DNA of 64,000 nt from Leuctra nigra (GCA_934045905.1 OW203767.1:12217073-12281072); one strand, 5' to 3'; positions 1 to 10,806 are shown, counted from the stretch's first letter. Notes: generated by a model from the letters alone, not told the origin. Numbers and translations: made by a program.

Positions 1-63
1 AATGGAGTCTAATTTCGTGGATAATCGCGGTACAGGCACAACCAGTTTTTAAAATCTGGAAAT

Positions 64-300
64 ACCTCAGAGGTAAAAGACCGGAAGTCCACTTCAATTA
101 TTCTTGAGGTGAGCTCAAAAACCAGTAATTCTGCCATATTTGTAATGGTGACATGAGTTATTGTAAGAGAATACTTCAATATATTTGTATTTGTTGACAT
201 CAGTCAAATGGCAATTTATAATGTTTGATTATTATGATTCCACAAGTGTGCAACGCAAAAGCAAGAAAATTGACTTCCGGCCTTCTTCCTCTGATGTACG
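64..300. mobile_element. MITE-like element with TACCTCAGAGG ends
   Basis: The left end TACCTCAGAGGTAAAAGACC is answered at the right by the inverted GGCCTTCTTCCTCTGATGTA, with GGAAGTC inside both ends. The interior resembles 43345-43490 and, more weakly, 11640-11870 (TTCTTGAGGTGAGCTCAAAA motif). No coding capacity. Confidence 0.5.
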
Positions 301-456
301 GAAATTTATTTTTCTAATGTATATTTGAAATACCCCTAGTCAGAAGCTCAGTCACAAGTATTTGAAATGTTTGTTGAATCTAGTCCCATACTTAGGACTT
401 CATGTTGAATAGCGCATGCAATTACATGATTGGTCAAGTAAGTAGTTGTCAACTTG

Positions 457-650
457 TCATACCCTATCAGGAAACCCGTAGTATGCACTGATTCCAAGAA
501 GTCCGGAGATCACCATGGCAACCTTGCTGATGATGAATGCCTTCTTAGCGATCAGGACCAGTGCCCCCAGGATCAGGGGGACCAGTGTAACCAGGGGCAA
601 CTTGAACCCCAGGAGAAGTGGCAGCAACACTTGTCGGGCGATCAGGCGGG
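457..650 (-). CDS. Osiris-family gene A, terminal coding exon (last array copy)
   Basis: Hydrophobic C-terminal exon of an Osiris protein. From the acceptor TGTTACAG|CCCGC (exon base 650) it reads ARLIARQVLLPLLLGFKLPL, then a long hydrophobic stretch, then IAKKAFIISKVAMVISGLLG, and ends FPDRV-stop at 457. This aligns by eye with the equivalent exons at 13867, 30530 and 52986 (AR-basic residues, LLPLLL, G-ALVLIA-KA, I-KVA-IAGL). It joins exon 2 in phase 1. Unlike those genes it lacks the YEVVxHP and His/Gly-rich tail. Upstream, the acceptor plus the first half of the exon is repeated in tandem. Acceptors at 803 and 956 are also in frame and would add 51 or 102 residues, while those at 1107 and 1260 run into a 2-bp deletion. 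Confidence 0.72.
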
Positions 651-1393
651 CTGTAACACATAATAATATGTAATTCAGGATCAGTAGCCCCAGGATCAGT
701 AGCCCCAGGACCAGAGCCCCCAGGATCAGGGGGACCAGTGTAACCAGGGGCAACTTGAACCCCAGGAGAAGTGGCAGCAACACTTGACGGGCGATCAGGC
801 GGGCTGTAACACATAATAATATGTAATCCAGGATCAGTAGCCCCAGGATCAGTAGCCCCAGGACCAGAGCCCCCAGGATCAGGGGGACAAGTGTAACCAG
901 GGGCAACTTGAACCACAGGAGAAGTGGCAGCAACACTTGTCGGGCGATCAGGCGGGCTGTAACACATAATAATATGTAATCCAGGACCAGTGCCCCGGAT
1001 CAGTAGCCCCAGGACCAGTGCCCCCAGGATCAGGGGGACCAGTGTAACCAGGGGCAACTTGAACCCCAGGAGAAGTGGCAGCAACACTTGTCGGGCGATC
1101 AGGCGGGCTGTAACACATAATAATATGTAATCCAGGATCAGTAGCCCTATGATCAGTAGCCCCAGGACATGTAGCCCCAGGATCAGGAGGACCAGTGTAA
1201 CCAGGGGCAACTTGAACCCCAGGAGAAGTGGCAGCAACACTTGACGGGCAATCAGGCGGGCTGTAACACAGAATAATATGTAATCCAGCATCAGTAGCCC
1301 CAGGATCAGTAGCCCCAGGACCAGTGCCCCCAGGATCAGGGGGACCAGTGTAACCAAGGGCAACTTGAACCCCAGGAGAAGTGGCAGCAACAC
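457..1393 (-). repeat. 153-bp in-frame tandem array of an Osiris exon start with its splice acceptor
   Basis: Six copies of a 51-codon unit, with equivalent bases at 621, 774, 927, 1078, 1231 and 1384. Four steps are 153 bp and one (927 to 1078) is 151 bp. On the minus strand each unit holds an intron-like piece ending ATTATTATGTGTTACAG, the exon start CCCGCCTGATCGCCCGACAA, and about 25 codons of the hydrophobic domain. A 15-bp GGGGCTACTGATCCT subrepeat lies between the coding part and the next acceptor. The intron-like piece is itself open, translating as GLLILGLLILDYILLCVT. The most upstream copy (near 1384-1393) has a different 5' flank (CCCGACAG|GACG), whose acceptor is not in the expected phase. 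The last copy continues into the unique 3' half of the exon. Confidence 0.92.
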
Positions 1394-1535
1394 CGTCCTG
1401 TCGGGAACAATAATTCAAATGTACGATTACATAATTAGTATCTGAGAGGCTCTAGATTCTAAGAAAATTTCACTTGCTGTTGGATTTTCATGTACCTATG
1501 TTTCAACAATGTCAATAGATATCTGGAAACCAAAT

Positions 1536-2277
1536 GAATCGCGAATTACAGAAAGGGCTATAGTCCAGCCGACCTAGTTCTGAGATAATCGAGAAAAACG
1601 AATTGCGCCCCTTAGGATCTATTTGTAAAAAAATATGTAACTGGCATAAATAAGACAATAAATCGATACACCCAGCTATTGTCTGTAGACGCATGCAAAA
1701 AATATATTTCTGTACTAATTTGAGGGTTCAATGAGCTGGACATATGCCCTTTCTGTAATTCACTGGAAAGTATGATTAAAATGTTACTATTTCAGGGAGA
1801 TTAACTGTCAAAAGTGGTCAAAAAAGGTCAAACAAACATTTTGTTTACAAATTTTAAGACTTCATTACCAAATATTACAAAAATTATGCACAATCCTCGT
1901 CGTTCCGAACACTTTCTTCAGAAAACGTCTTGAAAAAACTCAGAAAATTAATTTGGCAATTCTGAACTCCCCCTTGAGGGGGTTGAATACTATCCCCCTT
2001 TTCCTTTTAACAGGGGTTTCTGGCAACTGTTGCGGATCATTGGTGTCAAAGGACGCCATTTTTACATTGAAACCGTGAGCCTGTGAAGTGCAACAAGGAC
2101 ACAAGTCCTGGGACTAATGCCCTTTCTGCTCTTCACAAGGGTGCCCTGTGCAAGCAAATGTTGGGACTACCGCCCCATCAATCTCTAGAATTGCATGTAC
2201 CTTTACGGTTCCCATATCCGCTGTTAACTCAATTTCACAAAAAGTGTGACTAACGCCCTTTCTGTAATTCGCGATTC
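1536..2277. mobile_element. 740-bp non-autonomous element with GAATCGCG inverted ends
   Basis: The left end GAATCGCGAATTACAGAAAG (1536 on) is matched exactly in inverse by CTTTCTGTAATTCGCGATTC ending at 2277. Related copies of GCCCTTTCTGTAATTC occur inside (about 1747). No transposase reading frame. It lies in intron 2 of gene A. Confidence 0.6.
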
Positions 2278-3805
2278 AAATATTATATGAATTATTTCAG
2301 AAACCAGAGCCACTCAGATACTTTGAAATTTGCAAACTCTTTATATTTTTAAGTTATTTTTCTAGCCACCTCATCTTTAATGTACAACCTCCTACACGTG
2401 CCTTCCCACACTTATCTTAGTTAATAGCTTTAGATTCTTGTTCGGATTCTCTTAATCCATGTAGAGATCGATCTTGCATCGTAGAAAGCTGATTCATGAT
2501 TAACTGGAACTTGATTGGGAATTATAGTTCATTTTTTTACAGCTAAATGTATGTTCATGGATGCACGTCTCTTTCGGAACTTAATGATGATAGACATGAT
2601 CATTACATTGTTTCTTGGTTTCGTGATTTATCTTTATTCTGTGTGCACTTCGAATTGGCAACTCTCCTAATTTACTCTAACTAATTAATTCATACCAATC
2701 TGAATTTCAAATAAGAATAGAATAGGTAAAGCAATAATATAATTTGATTTGTAAAAATTACTGAGTGGCTGAAAATGATAAATGTCTTAAGAGTCTACTC
2801 AGTGATTTATACGTCAGCAGATGTCATCTGATGATAATACATAAATCAGGTGCCGTACATCTATAGAACGTACAAGACACACCGTCACATGTCAAGTAGT
2901 TATTCCACATCTGATCGCTATGCACCGCTGCCTTGAAGCAAACGAGGCCAATGTGATAGTTGTGTATCCTAGCTGAACTTGACATTGCGGCGAGGTAGGC
3001 AACTGAACTAACTTCCGTGTGTAGCGGGAGGTATTCTTGTCGGCTGCAGGCGCACGGAGGTTCCGAAGTTTCTAGAAGTTATATGATGGTGGAGGAGCCA
3101 TTCTGCGGCGGAATCTGGCACCTCCACCGCTGTCAACGTATTACGTGGTACCATAAGTTCGTTCCCAACTGTGTTTTATGACTTAACATTTAATTTAGGT
3201 ATCCTAATTAGCGACATTAACAATAATGTATTCCTAATGCTACTTTATTTATCTGTCGTATTGTAACTGCAATCGCAAAATAAAAAATAGCTAGATAGCT
3301 ACTGGTACTACTACCTCATTTTGAATGTGCAAAAATGTTATTAAAATTTAGATATTTCTGAAAGACTATTTACGAAGCCACTGTGTTACAAAAGTCATTA
3401 TTAGAAGATCTGTATTAATTATTTAACTAAGTAAAATTTAAGATGGGTTAACTTTTAGTTGATAATACCAGTCATGTTATAATAATGAGATTGTATTTAT
3501 TTAAAAAATTCCATTTTCCAAATACATCAATAATTAATGTTTTAATTAAGTATTACACTTTTAAAATGTATCAAAATAAATATTCTAAAATAATCAAACG
3601 TGCGGTTGCTTGCTGTTTGTAAATATTAATATTTCCTCTTACCTAAGATACCTACTCAATTTTAATTCTAAAAGTAAATATCAGATGTCACTCTAAATTT
3701 TTCATAATTTGTAAGAAATTAATCATTTTTGGTTAACCTATAATTTTAATACACCTATACTATTCGAGTAACATTTTCTCACGACTCAATACAAGCAATG
3801 ATTTG

Positions 3806-4024
3806 GTACACTCGGTCAAACAAAACTTGAACTTTCAATAAATCTGATAGCCTGATAAATGTAAGATCGCACCATCAGAAGTCAGTCTAAGCGATCTCAT
3901 TGTCTCACTCTAGTAGGTGACCTCACATTTCAATGATAATAACAAGCTTTGATTGGTTATATGGGACATGACCAGCTGTCATTCAAATTTGGCCAACGTT
4001 CAAGTTTTGTTTGGCCGACTGTAC
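3806..4024. mobile_element. MITE, GTACACTCGG family, copy 1
   Basis: Terminal inverted repeats of about 27 bp: GTACACTCGGTCAAACAAAA at the left and its near-complement TTTTGTTTGGCCGACTGTAC at the right. Interior shared with 11375-11593 at high identity by eye, and with 21250-21463 and 48297-48503 more distantly. No coding capacity. Confidence 0.8.
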
Positions 4025-4989
4025 ATGCACTTTTGTAACTGTGAGAAAGTGCATCGAGTTAAAATATCTGTCCCAATTCAGCCCACCAGAACACATCATC
4101 TCCAAACTGCGCGCCAAAAAGGAACCACCCAAGGAAAACACTCGCGTCGGGGTGTGGAAGCGAAGGCAAAAGATCATCTTTTTTCAGGTCATTTCCTGAT
4201 CATTCGATGACCCAATAGCAAAACTATTCACCGCCACACCGTTCGACAACACCGTTACCATGTGTGTAGATTCGAATGTTTTGAGAAGAGGAAAGAAACT
4301 GCTGTGATTTCTGCGCGTGACCAAGACCAAGTTCTATTATGAATAACTGAAGATGGCCGAGTTGCGAAATCAAGCTCTGAATATTTATGGAGATAATTGG
4401 TGGGCTTGGTAAATTCAGAAGGAATTTAATGATAACAATCATTCATATTAGTAAAACGATTTGAGATCGATTGTTCGCTTTTCTTCTGACTGCTTCGAGA
4501 TATTTGTTTTACTTGTTTGTCATTTATGTGTGAATTACTATGTAACTTGAACTGTTCATCTCTGATCAAATGTAAATAGTGCTAACTATTATTTGCACGC
4601 AAATAACAGTGAAGGTGCTAAGTTAAAAGAAAGTGTTGAGCTACTGTTTGGCGTCGAACGAAAGAAATTAGTCTGGAAAGATATTCCAGAAAGTTGAAGT
4701 TTTTGTTTTATCTACTTTCATTATTTAGTTCGAGACTTTATGATCCTACTTGTTCAGTAAGCGTTACAATGTGTTGTCGGTAATCGGGTATCTTTTCGAC
4801 CGGTAGCCATAAACCGTTTCAACAATGAATTTAAGGTGGGAATAGTTCATGAATTCTCCGCTAGAAGTCATTGCAATCTTAACTGGACGCACTTCAGAAA
4901 ACATTGCAAGTGCAAATTTAGCAAAATATTTACTATATTTAACAATAGGTTCTGACACGACACGATTTTTTTTGCCGAAATATTAGGTA

Positions 4990-5425
4990 GAAAGTTTATA
5001 ACTAGGAAAACGCTCAGTATACCGCGTTGACGAGCGAGCACGGGTACGTGCAAATTCTCGAACCGAAAATGCGTACACAACGCAAAGAAAACATATTATA
5101 CATCCATATTGAATTGAAATATGATCCACTCAATCAACAAAAAGTATCTGCTTTTCATAAACGTGAAACACTCTGGAACCTAAAGCAAATCAGATTCATG
5201 TTCCAGTGGAAAAACAGTCGTTTCGATAATACATTTCTGACCGTTATTAAAAATTTCAATAAGTGCATACGTTATAACTGATTGAGATGAAAATGTGAAA
5301 AATAAGAGAAAATAGAGAATAAGAGAGTTGGTCTTAATGATCATGTAAAATATGAGTTTGAGTAGCCAAAAAACAAATAAAAAAACACAGAGGTCCGTCT
5401 CAAAAGGAGTCGCTCGCTTAATAAA
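4990..5425 (+). mobile_element. dispersed repeat, GCTCGCT-ended family, copy 1
   Basis: Starts GAAAACGCTCAGTATACCGC near 5007 and ends near GTCGCTCGCTTAATAAATAT (about 5409). The interior (GAATTGAAATATGATCCACT, TTTCAATAAGTGCATACGTT) recurs at 44330-44700 and, reversed, at 62750-63300. No intact gene. Confidence 0.6.
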
Positions 5426-6319
5426 TATCGTACACTCGTTTTTATTGTTTCAAACGATACTAAATTTTAAAAAAAGTGATTTTATTTTTAAAATAATTTG
5501 AAGATTTTGCCTGTCATTTATGGAACTAACTTTTATCCTGGAGGAAAAATTACAATTATGTAAAGTACATATTATTTTTTTAAACATAATTTCAATGATG
5601 CTGTTTTTCGCGTATAATCCTAGTTTGATATGTGCGCAATTGCAACATACAAACAATGGTTCCTCCAAAAAGCACGACATGTCGACCTCACATTGTGATT
5701 TCGACCTCCAATTCTCATTCCTCATTCCTTCTCGTGTCCTGTCTTACGCAAGTCAACGTGTCATCTACAGTTTAAAGACATGAAATTACCATGTCTGAGA
5801 AGAGCAAACCGGTTGCCGAGTGGATGAGAATTTCTGCGCTGATTTAACTACTCATTTATTACGTCAATCACTAGGTGACGGCTTGTCATTAGAACTGGGT
5901 TATTAACTTACTCAGCTCTTGACTACTTGCAAATTGTTATGCTCTGTACACGCAAGTGTTGGGAAAGTGCATTTTTAAAAGTAACTTTTTTAGTTCAGTT
6001 CATACTAAGAAATTAGTTTTTCAGGAATATGGAAAAAAAATCAAGTTCTCTAAAACAAAACGTAGATTTTTTTGGGGGAAGTGTTAAAATTTAAATACAT
6101 TGTAAAAAAACTGATTAACGATATTTAATGACATCACCGAAGATATAAATATGGTGTGTAATAAATATGTTATTAATACGCCATAAACGTCTTATTTCAA
6201 GTATTTCAAGATGCTTTGGTTTAGAGTAGTTTTCTAGTGTAATCAAACAGTGGCTGCTATCATATCGTTACTAGTCCACTTACTGCACTTCATTACTCTT
6301 TGTTTCTTGGCACCAATCA

Positions 6320-6912
6320 CAGGGCCGTAACAAGGGGTGTGCGGGCGGTGCGGCAGCACAGGGCGCCGCCAACAAGGGGGCGCTATGAAGCAAAATTTTT
6401 ATATAACGTCTTTTCTAGACCCAAAATTAATTTTTGCGTATTAAAAACACAAAAAAACGTCCTGCGGTGTATGGTTGATGTCGGTGATGATTTCAGTCAT
6501 ACCCAAGAGGTCTAACTCCCCCCCCCCCCCCCGCGGCTTGAAAAAAATTATAACTGAAAACTGAAAACATTCAGTGAAATTGAACGTCATAAATGATTAA
6601 TAACCATTAAAATCCTATCAAAAAATTCAAAATTCTCCGTTTCAGGGCTCTGGACCCGTATATGGTAAGGAGGTCCTCCCCATCCCCCCACCCAGGCCCC
6701 TCATTGCTGTCATTTTCCAGGGCCGTGGAAATGTTTGACCACTGTTTTGCATAATTATTTGTCTGGTGCACAAACAAAGTTTTGGTTTGTCCTATTCTGA
6801 AATCATCACTGGTTGGGTATAGCGTTTTCTGGGTTGGTGCGGTTAGGGGGGGGGGGGGGGGCGCCGAAATTTAGATTTGTACCGGGCGCCGAAATCCCTA
6901 GTTACGGCACTG
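6320..6912. mobile_element. hAT-like non-autonomous element with 8-bp target duplication
   Basis: Flanked by direct repeats ACCAATCA (6312-6319 and 6913-6920). The ends CAGGGCCGTAACAAGG and CCTAGTTACGGCACTG are near-perfect inverted repeats. An 8-bp duplication is typical of hAT elements. The interior has C and G homopolymer runs and no transposase. It ends about 60 bp from the exon 2 donor of gene A. Confidence 0.75.
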
Positions 6913-6980
6913 ACCAATCAGTTACACATCGGTCTGAAATGTGCATCCCGCCTACTTGTCTTGTGATTGTTGAAACTGAC

Positions 6981-7108
6981 CTGTTCCTCCCTTCCTGTCG
7001 ATGTAGTTGGGAACGTGTCTGTCCATCACGAACTCCAGAACGCCCGTGCCGTCGAGCGTGGGTCCCACTCGCATAACCAGGCCGGGGTGTAATCCAGACA
7101 AGTCATAC
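6981..7108 (-). CDS. Osiris-family gene A, coding exon 2
   Basis: Internal exon too short to appear as a separate long reading frame. It has an acceptor GTCGTCAG at 7109-7116 and a donor AACAG|GTCAGT at 6981/6980. Read in phase 2 from exon 1 it gives RYDLSGLHPGLVMRVGPT and then LEFVMDRHVPNYIDRKGGT, ending in phase 1. The segment corresponds to the amphipathic VxxFxxxHxxxx part of DUF1676 that precedes the hydrophobic C-terminal exon. The phase-1 end is what the acceptors in the 650-1260 array require. The downstream intron is about 6.3 kb and carries several mobile elements, one of which ends only about 60 bp from this donor. Confidence 0.78.
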
Positions 7109-8106
7109 CTGACGACAAGAACAACCCTTCAGTTAGCAGCGCAAGTACATCGAACTATAGTCATGGAAATTATTACTCATTCCTGTCAAAATTTAAAAAA
7201 ATATCTTAACTCCATAAAAACCAAAATAGGAGCAGGTAAAATCAATTCACCGTAAGAGTAAAGCTATGTTATTTAGCTAATTTTCGAATACGATATTAAT
7301 TACTGTAAAATACCTATCTGTACTGATTTTATAAATGTTAATAAATTATTTCCAAAAAGATTCCTCAATACAATATATCAATATAATTGGCAGTGTTAGT
7401 TCGGGGAATAAGTTAGTGGATTTCTACAGTAATACCAGGGTTTGCTAGTATTAATACAAACATCGTACTCTCTCTTCAAAGAGGGATATCAGTGTCAGTT
7501 GGGCTTCACATTGCTAAATGCGCAACAAGTGGTTATTCTGCGATTATTCAAACAGATCATGTAGCAATGAAGCCTAGAGTGATGCTCAAACAAAACAAAA
7601 CAAAATTAATGTGGATCTTAATGCTAAAACATTGCCAAGAGCATTTCTTTTAATTTGAACTTGTATTTTAAATGGGTTCTCCAACTATGGGCTAATGGCG
7701 ACGGATGCATGATTATGATGATAATTGGAAGATGATGGTGAAGAGTAGGTAAGGATGGGAGGTGGGAAGGAGGCGGTATTGGCCTATTAGTAGGTTACCT
7801 TTCCAGCATTTGCCTGTCGACTGAGGGAATACCACGAAAAAAACAGTCAGGAAGGACGGCCGCGGGAATCGAACCCGGGCCTCCGGAATACAAGTTCAGA
7901 GCGTTACCATACAGTCAGTACCATACCATATAAGTTCAGACCATACATAGAAACCTGAGTGATGCACACACACATCTGCACGCTCATTTTCGAGCGAACT
8001 CAAAATTGTTACGAATTTGTTCCTTTTTTGAGTGGATTTAATTCAATTTTGAGTGATTTTCACTCAATGAAATTTAGCTTGTGGATATTTCTCCATTGGA
8101 ACCTAC
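7109..8106 (-). other. intron 1 of Osiris gene A
   Basis: About 1 kb between GTAGGT at 8106 and the acceptor at 7109. It contains a SINE copy at 7687-7915 and otherwise unremarkable AT-rich sequence. Confidence 0.7.
7687..7915 (-). mobile_element. tRNA-derived SINE, copy 1
   Basis: The minus strand carries a tRNA-like head with B box GGGTTCGATTCCCGC and the family body (CTCAGTCGACAGGCAAATGC, CTCCTTCCCACC) ending with GTCGCCATTAGCCC. Same family as 10545-10806 and 46490-46745. Confidence 0.8.
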
Positions 8107-8471
8107 CTCAGAGATCTCTGTTTCATCAACATGGAAGCCGCATCCAGAACACTTCTAAAGTCCGTGGGATTCATGTCCAGCGGAATCATCATCCTCGGCC
8201 CCTTGTCAAGAGGATCCCGTTCAAGCACGACGCCGTCGGAGACGTCGAGGACGTCGTTATCGGAGGCGTCGACGAGGCCGGCGAAGGCGCCCTTGTTGAG
8301 GCACGGGAGCAGAATCCCTGGACCAGTGTTCTCTCTCAGACACGTCTCGAATGTCTCCGTGAAGCCGACGTGATTGTTTTGTTCGGCGTATTTGGAGGCT
8401 GGGTCCATGATCACGCCGAAACATGGCGCCAGAATCGCGATGGCGTAGAAAGATTTCGGAGCGAAACGCAT
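8107..8471 (-). CDS. Osiris-family gene A, coding exon 1 (signal peptide and N-terminal DUF1676 part)
   Basis: First coding exon of a secreted or membrane Osiris (DUF1676) protein. The ATG at 8471-8469 is preceded by AAAA and opens a signal peptide (MRFAPKSFYAIAILAPCFGV). It is followed by the two-cysteine region (FETCLREN, LLPCLNKG) and the family-typical stretch DVSDGVVLERD. The donor is CTGAG|GTAGGT at 8107/8106, leaving phase 2. Phase 2 matches the exon at 7108, and the spliced model (365+128+194 nt) is 687 nt, or 228 residues, a normal Osiris length. Osiris proteins are insect-specific and usually act in epidermal, cuticle-secreting cells at endosomal or secretory membranes. That role is family knowledge, not visible here. 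Just upstream, TTACAG at about 8497 could be an acceptor for a 5' UTR exon; no near TATA box is obvious. Confidence 0.85.
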
Positions 8472-9545
8472 TTTTATAACTCTTTAAAACCAAACTGTAA
8501 TTTACATTTTTTAAATTAAAACCAAATCAAATCTCCAATTAATATTTGTAAAGGTTAACTTTTTGATCTATCAAAAAATCCTAAACCGTATGACGACTCC
8601 TTTATGTATGCAAAACCACCAAACCACACACGAGTTTCCTTCACAATGTTCCAGTAGAATGGAAAACCATTGTATTTATTCTGATTGTACTCTCGTTTCT
8701 TTGCGATTCCCAGCTGTCTTATCCACCTCTTTTCGTACATTTATGTCTAGAATAAAATAATTTCTTGTAATTATGCTCATCCGTTGGTGTATACTCTCAC
8801 TCGCAACCTAGAGTGAAAGTTCTTTTCGTTTTCAAGAGCACGTCATTCGGAAAGATAATCACTAAATGCGAATTGTTTTTTGTATTGTTATTAATTGATG
8901 TAAATAAATTAGGCGGTACAGTGAAGATGTTACATTGAAATAAGTAATTTTCGCAGAGTGAATCACGGGAAAAGAAAGTTTTGTGCTAATTATTTCTGTC
9001 TGATTTTTGAACTTGAACTTGGCGTTAAAAGAGAATTACGTAATATAACAATGGACCTATCGTATCATTATTTTAATGTTTAGTTTGGAATTACATTGGT
9101 TTGCTAGTTGTTGAACATGATATTGCTACGCTTTACTTGTGCTTGTTTAAAATTATCAGAATGTAAGTACGAATTACTATCTGAGATTTTAGATGTGCAT
9201 GTGGAAGAAAATATAAAAATGAAAGTTAAGAGCTTAGAATAGAGACAGTAATTTAATGTAAATAATGTACAAGACCAAGAGAAAAGGTGAATAAAATGGA
9301 CATAAAATTGACTAAATTAAATAAATGTCCACTTGCAGCAGAATTTTAGTGTTTAGTGTTTTAGAGTTTTAGTGTTACACTGTATAACGACTTACATATC
9401 GGGATATCACACAATTGGAAATGGTCTGGCGTTGCTTTGAAGTTCTTTGGTTATAACGAGAACCTATCCTCGGTGGAAAACCGAGTGGAGAACTTGGTTT
9501 TATGGACAACTTCCAGTGGAGTCAAGAATTTCGGTCTAATGTCCA

Positions 9546-9610
9546 GGTAGCTCAGGTGGAAGAGCTATCGCCCGGCAAACGAGCGAAGTCCCAGGTTCGA
9601 GCCCTGCTCA
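9546..9610 (+). mobile_element. tRNA-like SINE head (second SINE type)
   Basis: An A-box-like TAGCTCAGGTGGAAGAGC and a B-box-like AGGTTCGAGCCC are spaced as in a tRNA. The anticodon arm pairs poorly (CGCCCGGCAAACGAGCG), so this is a tRNA-derived SINE head rather than a working tRNA gene. A similar head fragment occurs at about 53020-53060. Confidence 0.5.
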
Positions 9611-9995
9611 ACCGAATATTTTTCTTATCACAAGTACCTTCTGGGTTTGTAAGGTGGCTTAACCGATCGAACATCAATTTGCTTAAATGTATTACGTTTT
9701 CTAAAACTTAAACATTATTTAAATAGAAAAGACTCGACGGTATAATTCTTTAGATTTTTTAAATGTATCATTTTGTAAGTTATTTGTTTTAAAATTCATA
9801 ATTTCTTTTATTTGATCTTGAGTTCGATCATGAATCAGATTTCGATCGCGTTGTTACAACTCGATCGAGATTTGAATGATGACTAAGTTCGATTGAGTTG
9901 TGTTCACACTCATCTTCGATTACGATTACGATTTTGGTTCATGATTGAATTCTCAGTGTGAACATGGTTAGGAATGATCTAGCTCATGTCTCGTG

Positions 9996-10210
9996 GTACA
10001 CTCCTGGACACTGAAATTGGCCCGCGGTCAATGTTCAAGTGGCACTACGGCTAGTATTTATTTATTTATTTAAAGTAATTCTTCGGCCCTAAACCCACTC
10101 TTGCCATCCGGTCTTTATGCCAAAAAATTACATTAAAATAAATTTTAAATACTGGCCGTAGTGCCACTTGAACATTGACCGCGGGCCAATTTCAGTGTCC
10201 AGGAGTGTAC
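9996..10210. mobile_element. foldback MITE with about 66-bp inverted ends
   Basis: The left arm starts GTACACTCCTGGACACTGAA and is repeated almost perfectly in inverse at the right, ending TTCAGTGTCCAGGAGTGTAC. It shares the GTACACTC terminus with the 3806-4024 family. The centre is AT-rich and non-coding. Confidence 0.85.
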
Positions 10211-10280
10211 ATTGTTCTGAGATGCAGGACAATTAATTGACTCGGAGACATGGAACCGTTATTCTTGATAAAGCTATCGC

Positions 10281-10545
10281 GTGCACATCACACATCACAC
10301 ATCACACATCACACATCACACATCACACATCACACATCACACATCACACATCACACATGGCACGTCACCCATAGCAATTCACACATCACACATCACACGT
10401 CACACATCACACATCACACATGGCACGTCACCCATAGCAATTCACACATCACACATCACACATCACACATAGCACGTCACACATAGCACGTCACACATAG
10501 CACGTCACACATCAAACATAACACATAGCACATCACACATCACAA
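10281..10545 (+). repeat. heptamer satellite (ACATCAC)n
   Basis: Tandem ACATCAC units interrupted by two copies of a longer variant (ATGGCACGTCACCCATAGCA) and trailing ATAGCACGTCAC variants. It runs straight into the SINE at 10545. It translates as His/Thr/Ser repeats by accident. Confidence 0.9.
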
Positions 10546-10806
10546 CGCTCTGAACTTGTATTCCGGAGGCCCGGGTTCGATTCCCGGGGCCGTCCTTCCT
10601 GACTGGGGTTTTTTCGTGGTTTTCCCTCAGTCGACAGGCAAATGCTGGAAAGGTACCCTACTAATAGGCCACGACCGCCTCCTTCCCACCTTACATCCTT
10701 ACCTACTCTTCACCATCATCTCCCAATCATCATCATAATCATTCATCCGTCGCCATTAGCCTCGTTGCAGAACAGTGCGACGTTAAGCCCCAGACCCAAA
10801 AAAAAT
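10545..10806 (+). mobile_element. tRNA-derived SINE, copy 2
   Basis: The head GCTCTGAACTTGTATTCCGG, B box GGGTTCGATTCCC, the body with CCCTCAGTCGACAGGCAAAT and the end GTTAAGCCCCAGACCC match copies 1 and 6. The 3' end is A-rich. Confidence 0.8.

Larger units (their letters stand above)
660..6980 (-). other. intron 2 of Osiris gene A (with upstream array copies)
   Basis: About 6.3 kb between the donor at 6980 and the final acceptor at 651. It holds the upstream array copies (to 1393), the elements at 1536-2277, 3806-4024, 4990-5425 and 6320-6912, and a GC-richer patch at about 2940-3160 with no convincing reading frame. Otherwise AT-rich with nothing recognised. Confidence 0.6.

Noticed and set aside
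545..1418. Gly/Pro/Asp-rich frames across the tandem array
   Set aside because: Out-of-frame readings of the 153-bp repeat; only the hydrophobic frame matches the Osiris family.
2940..3160. GC-richer patch in gene A intron 2 as an extra exon
   Set aside because: All frames are short and none resembles DUF1676; phases of exons 2 and 3 already agree without it.
7861..7915. tRNA gene
   Set aside because: B box is good but the rest cannot fold as a tRNA, and the sequence recurs as a SINE head elsewhere.
10250..10486. His/Thr/Ser-repeat reading frames
   Set aside because: Translation of the ACATCAC satellite in several frames; no start context, no neighbours, not a CRISPR array (no unique spacers).
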